Source: Lagopus muta (taxonomy: Eukaryota; Chordata; Aves; Galliformes; Phasianidae). Taken from it: DNA of 64,000 nt. Below the pieces are notes generated by a model, which worked only from the letters and a program-made list of their open reading frames with translations, was not told where the DNA came from and ran no database searches. How positions within the stretch are numbered: position 1 is the first letter of the stretch; every line of letters begins with the position of its first letter. The stretch spans positions 77,944,134 to 78,008,133 of the forward strand of contig NC_064435.1 in assembly GCF_023343835.1 (NCBI RefSeq). The letters run 5' to 3'. Positions 1 to 11,400 of this stretch are shown here, in pieces. The translations under genes and the position numbers were made by a program.

Positions 1-1034
1 ACTGCAGCTTTGATGTAAAGGAAACAGTCTTCTTACAGATGAAAAAATGAAATGTATATGAAAAATGTAAGGAATGATGTATGGGAAGAACACAAGTGAT
101 GTTTAAGTACAAGCTGACACTTCCAGTGGTGATATAAGGCATGATGAAATTAGCAAAGCAACCACACAAAAACGAAGGTACACCTTCTATTTGTCAAACA
201 CTTGAATCTGGTCTCTGTTAAGAGAAAGTAACAGTGCACACGATTACCCATAACCTTCTACCAATGCACCACTTCAACTTATTGCTAGAAGCAGAGGGGC
301 AATTCTACAGAAGAAATTGAAATACAAGACTTGGGGGCAGAGGGGTTGTTGCTTCTTGCTTTCTAAGTCTGTAGCTGTTCAGAGACATTTCAGCTTTTAA
401 TTTACAGATAGAAGCGATAAGGAGCTGCAATCACTTCTAAAAAGTCAGAGAACAGCAGCATCCAGCAGGGAGCAGCTCCTCGCCTTTATCTTGCTATTGT
501 TATTATCCCTTCCTTTATGTTTTAATGGTTTATTACTGAATGTTTTTTTCTCTGGTCCTCTGAAATGGATTTAAAGCACCTATCCATTAAGAAAATACAA
601 TCATCCAAGCTGGAAGAAGTGAGGTAGTGCTGTGGGGTCAAGTTTTAGAAACACTTAAGCACACGTCAAGTTGCATGTGTACAAAAAATTATGCTCACAA
701 AAAAAAAGCACACTGATTAGCTCAGAAGTGAAACTTTTGGAAGACATTTGAATAGTCTGATCTTTGTCCCCTTCAATAAAGTGCTTCCAGTAATCCCTGT
801 CACACACCTACACAAAGGTGCTTCAGACAAATGAAGAATTTGCACTGAAAACCAGTGCTAGAAAACATTGCTCAGAGTAACATGGCGATTTGGGCAAAGG
901 GTTTTTGTTTTTTTTCAGAACCCCTGCATGAATCCTTTGGGCCATGTTCACGTATCCATAGTCAAGAATCTGCCAGGTTACTTTATCAAATACATTTGTT
1001 ATTCACACTAGGTAAGGTGAATAAGTGGATTGTC

Positions 1035-1127
1035 AAAAAAAAAAAAAAAAAAAAAAAAAAAGATCTGAAGAAGGTAGAAAACGCAGAGCTCAAATTTAAT
1101 CTTTTTTTTTTCTTTTTTTTTTTTTTT
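1035..1127. repeat. Poly-A tract followed by poly-T tract
   Basis: Twenty-seven A (1035-1061), then about 40 nt, then T10-C-T15 (1102-1127). The two tracts are complementary and could fold back on each other. Confidence 0.9.
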
Positions 1128-1570
1128 CTCCCTTGAAAGGAAGATGCAGAGATGACTTGACTGCACAACAGGTACTAGATGACACTTTTAGCTCACAAAT
1201 CAGCAGAACAGAAATGAATGGCGTGAAGCAAGCAAGTTAAAAATAGAAATACAAACATCCACAATGAAGGCAATATTTGGTTGGAAAAGCATCAGTAGCC
1301 ATAGTAGCTGTTTCATTATTTGGGACCATGCAAAGGTTTCCTTAAAAAAAAAAAAAAAGAATCTTACACAAGCCTCCGACTTCAAAACTGAGAAACTGGA
1401 TGACATAAAGGCAAGTCAGCAGACTTGGTTGTTCTGGTCTTAAAACCACCTACAAACTACATACTACATTTCTGGAACAAATTCTGCCCTACTCTTAGAA
1501 ATGAAATTGACCAAGCAGTAAGATGAGAACAAAAATAATCTTGCAAATGTAAATTATGTATATTCTCTAC

Positions 1571-1592
1571 AAAAACAAACAAACAAACAAAC
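1571..1592. repeat. AAAC simple repeat
   Basis: About five AAAC units in a row, visible directly. Confidence 0.9.
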
Positions 1593-1990
1593 CTGGTATT
1601 CTTTTGTTTCAAGATTACCCTGCTTTCTTCTCCGCCCTCCCCTCCCTCCCCAGACTTTCACAATATTGATTTAAAAGAACACCTTCCACATATCTATGCC
1701 ACTGTGAAGGTGTGGAATGGTCAGTTCAAAATGTTTAAAACATAAGCAAACATCTCTTTGGCCTAGATTACTGTACCAGTCTATGTAAAAGGACCAAAAG
1801 TTTACAGTTGTGGTTTAGAAGAGTCTAAAATTACATTTAGCTTCAAAAGTGGAGTTGGGTACATACTTAATTTCTCTGCTGATGCTGTATGCCATCCCTT
1901 TTCCTTCCTCCACAATTAACTTCATGCAATAATTGACAAAACAATGCAACACAGGAGACTTGCTAAACAGCATCTTCTCCTAAAGACTTT

Positions 1991-2303
1991 TGAAATTAAT
2001 ACTTTATTATTTCATACAAGATAGCAAAAAGAATAAAAATAATCCCACAAATTTTCATAAAAATTAAAATTTAAAAACAAATCTTATCAGAAGAAAAAAA
2101 AAACAAAAAAAAACTACCACCTGATACTTAAAACCAAACTAAAGAAACACTATATACACACTTCAAAGTAGAGATTATGATTTTCTATTTGATATCAACA
2201 GTCGCTCCTCATTCATCATCTGCAAAAAACTAGGTTAGGTCTCCATAGGCCACAGTCAGAGTTATTAGGTAAGTAAATATGCCACTGCTTCCGTGCCCTC
2301 CTT
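1991..2303 (-). other. DROSHA: DROSHA 3'UTR (end estimated)
   Basis: Sequence between the stop codon and the inferred cleavage site. It is AT-rich with an A/T run near 2090-2112. The end is placed at a CA dinucleotide about 12 nt past the AATAAA signal. A longer alternative 3'UTR cannot be excluded from sequence alone. Confidence 0.7.
2003..2008 (-). promoter_or_regulatory. Polyadenylation signal AATAAA for DROSHA
   Basis: TTTATT on the plus strand reads AATAAA on the gene strand, about 300 nt after the stop codon. It is followed on the gene strand by a TGTGTTGCATTGTTTTGT stretch (about 1936-1953), a typical GU-rich downstream element. Confidence 0.75.
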
Positions 2304-2434
2304 TTATTTCCTTGCTTCTTCGGTCTCATCCGTCTCTCTCTCTTGATGCTCTCTTTCCCACCTCATTTCTTTCAACTCTTGTCTGTATTTCCGTTCAATG
2401 AACCGTTTCTGATGGGCCATCTGGGGAAAGTTAT
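2304..2434 (-). CDS. DROSHA: DROSHA last coding exon, residues 1332-1374 and stop
   Basis: The exon encodes [40 protein letters not shown] and RK, then TAA at 2304-2306. The tail is strongly charged and predicted helical. The very last residues (TDETEEARK) differ from human (PDETEDIKK) although the length is the same. The acceptor is ctcgtgtcag. Confidence 0.96.
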
Positions 2435-5400
2435 CTGACACGAGAAAAAATATTTTACATTAATAAACAAACTGATAACACAGGGAAAATTTCATTTTTT
2501 TTTTTTTTAAGCTTTCATGAGATCAAGGTGGGATGAATAATATTATTACAATTTTTACTCATTTCTAATAATCCACAGAAACAAAAGGCTGTCATAAGAC
2601 TGGTTTCTTTATGATTTCCACATTTCTCCAGCAACAAAACACTGACAAATCTAATACTCTCAGAAAAACAAAATATAAAACTCTAGTCTAGCAACATGGC
2701 CAGGTGTTGCTTAGATTTTACATTCAGTTCCCTTAGCAACAGGTGGTCAATTTTGAAATATGAATGCGATTCTACTGTCAAGGCTGCAAGCTTTTTTTGC
2801 CTTGTTCTCACTCCAAAAAGTGTAAACCACTGTTTCCAAGTATTGCACAGGCGTTCCTTTTATTATTACTTTAGACCAGGAGGAATCCACTAGATGCCCC
2901 ACATTATGGCAAAGCTCCTAATGGAAAAGTAATAGCATAGCAGAATAGATTGCAGTACAATCCATTCTTGAAAAAGTTAGTGTTTAGCTATGTGCCAGTA
3001 CACAGGCTTAGTGCAGTCTAGGGGTATAGATGGGTGAAGACTGGCTAAAACAAACTAGACACAGCTAAGGTGATGGAGAGATAGCTAGGGAGGAAGATAC
3101 TTCTGATTTCAGACATTTGAAACCTTGCTGATACACAGGTACATGAGTAAAACAAAGGCTGTAAAATTAGCTTATGTGATTGATCAGAACTGCTCTCCAT
3201 TTAGTGCACACCTGGCAGAAAATGGCATCACATGGGTGATGACATTCATCAGTGTCTGTTCTGCAGAGTAGTGCTTAGACCTCTATCTCCAGCCAGCCCG
3301 AAAGCAAGAGGTGGAAGCTTGCGATTGGCAGCAAGTCCTGCCAGGGGCATACAGCAGCTGAGCTCTGGGATCAGTGCTGGCTGCCGTGTCTGAGATAAAC
3401 GCAACAGGCTGCTGCACTGACCTTTAAAGCCATAACCAAGTCTGGGAAATGTCTTGGCAAACGTCTTCCTCACTAGCTAGAGAACACTAAAGAATTTAGC
3501 TGAGGCTGCTCAGGGAGAAGTGCCTAGGCACCAAGAAAGATCTAGGTTCTTGGTGGGCTTTTCCCCAGGAGAGTCTCCCTCTTCTTTCTGAGTCCCAGGC
3601 AGCACTGTTTTTTTTTTTCAAAGCGAGAACACAGTGCAGAAGCCATCTAATTTGCAGTTTGTGGTAGAGCAGAATGACTTTCTACTACTGCATTTTACTG
3701 GCTGGTGAAATGGGTTGTTTTTTTTGTAGGTTTTTTGGTTTTTTTTTTGTTTTTTTTTTTAAATAATACTACAGGAATACAAAGTTTACTCATCAGTTAT
3801 TCACAACTTAGGTATAGGAGGGTATATTTATTTAAAATATAAAACCACCTAAACAAAAGTAAATTGTTTTTAAATTGTTGTTCTATTTAAAACTTCAGTA
3901 CTTTGTTTAATGGAGTTCTGGGAGATTGTGTTGCTCATATGCACCATAAAACAGAAATTGCATTTTCAGTGCTGTGCCTGTAATGTGACTCTTTAAGAAC
4001 CTGCAGAATTCAGCTTGGTAGCAACCTGTTTCATTTATAACCTATTTATGATGTAGAGAAATAAATTTATGTAATAAACATATCACAACTATCAGACATA
4101 CGAGCACTGCTCCAAAAGTAATGCCTCCTATTTTATTTTGTTGGCCCATGAGGTCAGAAGCAGATGTTGATGATATGGCAGCAGAAGTTGAACCTTCCCA
4201 CCAATATTCCATTACATGCTGTTGCCATGTGATAGATGGCAGCAGAGGGGCAGTTGGACAGAATACCATTTGACATGGAAGTGCATACGAAGCAATGGTG
4301 CATTACTGATTTCTCCCATGAAGAAACAATGCCACCCACTGACATTCATTGAAGCTTGCAAAAAATTTATGATGACCAAACAATAGATTGAGCACAGTGA
4401 GGCAGTGGGTGGTGTGTTTCAGTAGTGGCGACAGCGAATCACCTCCACTGATGTTTAAGAGCGTGGCATGCAGGCTCTTGTTCATTGCTGGCAAAAATGC
4501 ATAGCTGACGGCGGTAAGTGGCTCAAAAATAGTGTTTTGTAGCTGAGAATTTGCTCTATCAAATAGTGTTTCTCTGATCTTTGTAGTTTCCATGGAAATA
4601 AGTAGGAGGCATTAACTTCAGAGCAACCCATGTATAAACAAGTACACAAAAATGTTTACTTGAAATAAACTACATATATATTCCTTAAAACAAAACAAAA
4701 AACCTGAAACCTCTCCATAAATCTTCATACCAGAAAAGGTGTCTGTAAGGCCTATGGAGTCTCTGTCTCTTAAAGAGACTCAAGATTTGACTGTACAAGG
4801 ACCTGAGAAATATGATCAAACTTCCAAGTAGAGCTTGCTATGAGGGATAGATGGAATAGAGTCCTCAAGAAGTCCCCTCTACCTAGATTATTCTATGGTA
4901 CCCAAACAGAAACACACTTCAGAAAAGAGCAGTGAGAAGTCTTACACTAAAATAGGGGATGAAGTTCACAGCTCTTTGAGAGGCAACACTCACAAGAAAA
5001 AAGAAAAAAAACTTCAGGGAGATTCTGCAGTTATTTGCTGGAGAAGTTGTGTTTTCTACTTGTCAAATTTACTGGTGGTGAGATGTCTATGCCTAGCAGG
5101 TGAATATGAAAGTCTGAAATCCCTGGAATGACAGGGATTCACTGTCTCCTGAAAATTTAAGTCCTGCAATTTCCATATGCAGACATAATAGATTAAAAAC
5201 CTCTGGCATTTGAGAAACTGCAGATATTTCAATCAATCATAAAAATGAACCTTTAGCCTTTCTATATAGAGAGCTTCTTTTGCTGCACAGAACATGTCAT
5301 CTATTTGTTTGCAACACCTGCACACCTGGCATTTTAACTCAAGTGACTGGTTTTCATCTAAAATGTCTGCATGTGCTCACTTCTTTCACTTCAGATTTCA

Positions 5401-8400
5401 TTGCAACTGCTCGCATGCTGGCATTCCTTTGCACAATTTTGAAAGATGCAGGCAAGGATCACTGTACCTTCAGCTGATATAAGCTGTTGTTAACAGAAAA
5501 GTATCAACTTACATTGGATGGGGACCAGCCTGTTGGATTTTAACCTATCTTCTGTAAAACGTATGATCAAATTGGCAACTTAAAATTAATTTTCCTCCTC
5601 TTCTGAATTACATCATGAGATAGACAGCTTCACTGTGAGACTTACTAGGTTTATCCCACTGCATTTTTAAGGATGAAATAAAATCTAAATACATTTGCTG
5701 TAACATATCAACTCTCTTTAAAATGATGAATGATACCTGTAAGTTTTTATAAAATTGCTCACAAGTAGTAATAAGAAAATCTGTTACTCAGAAGCTGAAA
5801 GTATTCAGTACATTCTGCATTTGATTTTGCTCCCACATAAAACCTGCACCTCACACTGAAGTCCGAACTAAAAGCAATTTTGTTTGTTGCTCAAATATCT
5901 TACATTTTTCAAGTGCATCCATTGCAGCTCCCATTTCTGCTTGTTGGATACTGTGAAAGCCAAACAAAAACATGTTAAATATGATTTAACTTGTACAGAA
6001 TAAACTGAAGTATCTATTTAATAAAGTTATTACAAGACAGAGTTTTATTACAAAACTCTTTGGATAACCCTTAGCCAGAAATTTCCAGAGTATCCATCAC
6101 CCTTTCTATAATTATGAGAGCAATAGCACTACAGCTCCAATAGAACATTTTATAACTTAGATCAATAACGTTAACAAAATATTCTACTTTATCCTTTGTT
6201 GAAGCTTTTGAGCTGTGAGAAAAAAAGGAACAAAATCAGAGGTATGAAGTCTTGAAAGACAAAGATATTTTTATAAACACTACCAGTTTTGGTAGCACAA
6301 AATAAGATGATTTATTTTGTGTGTGCATGGTTGAAAACTTTGCAATTTTAGAAGTCTTTCCAAAATTCCTAGATGTGATAACATCTGATGAAAATTAAGA
6401 ATCTCGCACCCCATCTTTGCCAGCCTAAGCTGAAAAATAATCTAGCAGTAAGGCCAAAGATAAAGTTGTTATTTCCAGCACTCTGTTCTGCAGTTTCAAC
6501 TCTGAGAGTCACAAATGGGAGATTACTGCTGGCCATCTTGTTCTTAAGTTCACCAGAAAATGAAGTTTAAGATCCAGAAGTATATAAACACTGAGCTCTT
6601 CAGGTATTCCTGAGGCAGAAACTCTGACCAGAGGAATGCCCCATAGCGTTAATCTCCAAGGCTGATCAGATTATTCCCTATCTTCATCACGGTAGGTCGT
6701 TTTGGACACTGTCACAGTCAGACAAACTTTAACAACACAGGATTAATTTTTTCCACTATACCTTGGGCCTTTACCACATCCTATTCTTTCCCCTTTGAAA
6801 TAAACAGCTACTGTGTACGTTCTGGCATGAGATGGTCCCACTGTCTGTAGAGTCCTGAAATGAGAGACACGATTTATTCAGGCAGGAAGTATTAAAAAGC
6901 AGAATCTGTCAGTGGCACATACATCACCAAGCTTTCAGTTCGGTAAATACATTTAGTGGAACTAATGCATAGCACGGAGCAAGAGTTGAAGGATGGCTTT
7001 ATAAACTACATTAACCCACAGATCACCCATATGGTGCGTGTGCAACAAAGAGAAGTAATTTATATAAAATGCATCTCATTCATATCGAATGTACTTATTC
7101 TTCAATGTTTAGTCAGGAGCACTCCGTGAAAACAAAACTTTCACTCGTAGGAAAAAATGCATAGTATGCACGAAGTGCTGAAACACTGAATACACTTGGA
7201 ATAAAATCACTTAAATTACATGAATCTGTGCAATTGCAAATAAACACACCAATATGATTGTGCACTCTATAATTTTAATCACAGAGAGTTGTTCATCTAG
7301 CAAAGACTTCATACAGGACAAGGCACCTCACTACACCATGAATTGTCACAGTATTTTTCCATCAGCTTTGTAAAGTTTGAGTTTCTGCCACAAAACAAAC
7401 TTTCCTTTTGAACTAGGAACGTCTAGGACATGCATCAACAACCACCTACAGGGGAAAAAGATAATTCCCTAGACATGCAATGAATTTGCTTCTTCGGCTG
7501 TCTCTTCCTTCTGTCCCAAATCTCTCCCTGCTGTCAGCTTGAGTTCTGTCCATTACCTTGTTTCTTTTTGGAAGAAGCAACAATTTCACATCAATTTTTT
7601 AAGCATCTAACTATAGTACTCTGTGTGCTGTGTAACAATAAACACGAGCAAATAAAAGTCACCCCAGTGTGGCTGACTGGGGTGCAGCACTAAGTGCAGC
7701 AAAACACATAACCACAAGAAAAAGAATTTAACAAGATAATAGGAAGATAACAGCATATTACTAGCTCTAAGCTGTAAGACAGAAATCAATTTATTGCCAT
7801 AGCAAAAACAAAACAAACATTTGGTACTTGATACTCAGTGGGTTTTACAAGAATCAGGAATCACATCTTTCGTATTCATTTCCCTCACTCAAGATGAAGG
7901 TGTAAGCCCTCACACCGTGACACTGAGAAGTGATGCTTGCAAAGCATCAGTTACAGTGTTGAAATGATCGTGTGTCTGAAGAGTATTGTTTCTCACTAAC
8001 CAAATTGCTACAATTCATTGAGAACTTTTCTTCAGTAAATGTGACAAATGCACTCAGACTTTCATTCTTCATGTACTTTTGATCAAATAATCCCAACAGC
8101 AAAAATCTTGAACTTTCTTAGCCTTTAACTCTTCTTTTGGAGATTAATACTGCACACATTCCTACATAATTGAGTAGATGTGAACAAAGCATACAATTCT
8201 TAAATTTTATTATTGCCACTAAAGCAGCTATTATCTATTTTAAGACTGAAAGAGAAGGGAAATCCATCTAATCCAGATTTAGGTATCTAACTGAGGTGTC
8301 CTAGCTAAAATTCATTGCCCTGAGCATTCCTTTCCATACCATTCCTGATACAGGAAGATAGATACAGGGTAAATTGCACACCAAAAATATCCAGGATCAT

Positions 8401-11400
8401 TACTGCCCTTCAAATGCATCTGACTCTGCGGCCCACAAGCAGAATATGTAACAAAACATTTGTTGTGCTTCTGCAGGGATGCAGAGAAACTTCATACTAT
8501 TACTGTCAAGATACCTCCATCCCATTTGTCTTCATATCCAAATAGCCACTGTTGTAATCATTCCATATAAAATATTCCAATTCCTTACACTGAAGAAATA
8601 AAAAATAAAGAATTATGCCAGTGAAATAATTCTATCTGTCCATCACACAAAACCTTTTCCCCTGAGCCTGTAAAAGTTACAATCACTTGCTAATTCTGTC
8701 ATGGTTTAGGTCATCTAAAGCTTGGAAAACAATAGTTCAACATTTTCTATCTTCAGACAGAGACTGGAGGGCTTGGATAACTACAGTAAAACTAAGCTTT
8801 GGGAAAAACATAGGATAATTGATATCACCTTCCTCCTTATAAAATAAAGATTGATAAGGAGTTGGTATCTGTGAAACACTGGCTCTTACTTGTAAAGAGG
8901 AATATCTGGTTCCTTTCCTTCTGTCCTGAGAGTCAAGCAGCACTGCTGAAGCTGAGATTTAGGGTCATTCCAATCTTGATTTAAAATGAATTCCTATAAG
9001 AAGTTCACAAAAAATGTTTTTGCAGTTGAGAGAATGTGACAGGAGTCCAAAATATGATAACGTGTTAAAACACAGTAGTGACAGCCAAGTAAGAAACTGA
9101 CTGGTCTTACCTTTAGTCGTGGAAAAAAACATACATTCATGAAAGTGTGAACATATTCCAAATCTTTATCAATGTACAGGGCAGCAATAAAGGCTGGGGA
9201 GAAGGAGAAAAAAAAATAGGCACTGTCATTCATCCAAGGAGAATGTTAATGGCTTGCACTTTTAGAAAAGAACATCTCTCTCAGTACTCTAAAGCCACAT
9301 TCAATTATGTTTCACAGCAGCAATCTGATGAGGGGATTATTATCTTGCATACACAGGAAAAAACAAAGTTGACCAAGAGATTAAATGACTTACTCAAATC
9401 CACTCAGTCACTTAAGGAGTTAGAAACAACACTCAGCTCCTAATCTCACATTTTAACCAGCAGACCATGGCTACTTACTAATAAATCACTACTAGGTACC
9501 ATAAAAGAAGTTTTAGATATAAATCACTACTGTTTGTGCGCAATTTCCATTTGCTAAGAGGATTTGGAAAAAGCCAAGGAGCTTGAATGGCTCACAAAAT
9601 ATATCAAAACACACAAAATACAGATTAACTTTCTTTGCACGATATCTATCACTATTTCCACTTTGTCTGGAAATAACTTAGCACACACTTTCATAAATGG
9701 AGCATTTAATTTCCACATAGCTTTCCTTCTAAGAGAATGATCTTGTAAAATGTAGTTAAATAAACCACAGAAATACTCACAGCTGATGGCATTACTTTAT
9801 CTTCTAATAGTGACAAGAACCTATCACAAACACTGAAACTACTGTTAAAACAGCTTGACTCAATGGCAAGTTTTAACTTTTAAGACATCCTTCTGATCGA
9901 GGCAACGTTATCACCATGGTCATCACTTCTAAGACTACAGTTTTATATCTGCAGTTACACTTCCCTCATATGCTCACATACAGACTTCACAAATTTAGGT
10001 TGATGTTTCAAAATTTGGTAAGCAGAGATATAGACAGAAGTGATTAGAAAATCTCAACATTCCTTTTTAATAGTAATTTGTAAGTTTTCTGATGGCTTTC
10101 TTAAATAAGCCCTGAGGAAAAAAATAAAGTTACATAAGTGTGGTTATAAAAACCACACTGACTCACATTCCAAGAGATCAGCCAGAGTTTTAGTTCGAAG
10201 AGCTACCGGTCTTTTTGTCTTGTCATTAGTGATGGCAAACTCTTGCATTCCTAGCTCTTCTGCCACTTTGGCCTGTGTCCTGTTGTTCACCAAAGAGCTT
10301 CTCAACAACTGCAATAGAAAGAATTCCACCCAATGGTAACAATTAGCAATGCCAAAATACAAAAGTTAGCAAGACCTGGGGGAAATTATTCGTTTTTATT
10401 CTTGCTGCCTCTCACTTCCCAGTCTATTGTTGCTTGTTTCAGCACATCCTAAATTATTTAGGTAGACACACAGACACACACACGCACACACACACACTTC
10501 TCCCCATCCACATCCTCATTCTTTCTACTGCTGATTTTTCCCTTATGCTTCACTTCTCGTCAGATTTTAATTCTTTCTATCTCAAAACGCATGCCTTCTA
10601 CAGACAAGTCTTATATTTAAAATGCCGGTTTGGGAGTTTCTTTGCATTCACATATCATCTCTTCATCAGTTCTATACTTTCTGCATTTTTCTACTGTAAA
10701 TAGTACACAAAGTTGTATAAACTTTATTCCACACAAAGTATAAACACACAACATTCTAGAGACTATAGCACAGTCCCAAGCATCCACCAAATAAGAAATG
10801 GGCAGTAATTAAACACACATCGAAGGAAAACTGTTTGGTTTCAGAACCAGCAGATGAGAAAGATGCTCCATTCATCTGGGCAGAGAAGAAAATGCTTATC
10901 TGGATAGCCCATTTGCACTATTACACTGTTCTACTCAAGGCAGCATAGCTGAACTAATGCATCCTCGATGTAGATCAGGCTCTAACATTTTCAGTGTGTG
11001 ACAATGCCCAGGATATCTGATTCTCTAGCAGCCTCTGAAGTGCTTACCTCTGACTTTAGGCAGATTGCTTAAATAAACAGAAATCTGTCAAAGATAAAAT
11101 CTCAGATAGCTGAAAGGAGAATTTTTGACTTTCAGGTTTCCATTCAATTTTCTGAATGCCTAATAATGATGAGTTTTTTCTTTTTTTTCTTTTTTTTTTA
11201 AATTAGATAGTGTTGTTTAAAAAATAGGGGATATTCTGAGAAGCACACCTCTCCTTTCCACTGCTTATATATAATTTAGAGTCCTGGAGCTGCATACGAC
11301 ATTTTTACCTCTTTGTCTTCCATGTCACATTTGCACAGCTTATTAGATCCAAGTTATATTCTACCTGGCTCCAGAATGTCAACTGAGCTTATGAAAATAA

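Larger units (their letters stand above)
1..1990. other. Intergenic sequence downstream of DROSHA
   Basis: No gene is recognised. The stretch holds a 27-A run at 1035-1061, an interrupted T run at 1102-1127, a shorter A run near 1345-1359 and an AAAC repeat at 1571-1592. In other vertebrates the next gene in this direction is CDH6, but nothing here looks like a cadherin exon. Confidence 0.7.
2435..5903 (-). other. DROSHA last intron (3469 nt)
   Basis: It contains the mariner element at 4101-4632, a T/G-rich tract at 3717-3760, nested palindromes at 3520-3555 and an unclassified GC-richer block at about 3230-3600. No exon-like sequence was recognised. Confidence 0.85.

Noticed and set aside
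775..780. AATAAA on the plus strand as the end of a convergent gene (such as CDH6)
   Set aside because: No coding sequence or plausible 3'UTR context upstream in the window; a single hexamer is expected by chance.
855..1136. 93-codon open frame on the plus strand and its minus-strand partner
   Set aside because: The frames run through the poly-A and poly-T tracts (poly-Lys, poly-Phe) and have no family resemblance.
4303..4593. 96-codon open frame on the minus strand
   Set aside because: Antisense to the mariner element, whose transposase remnants read on the plus strand.
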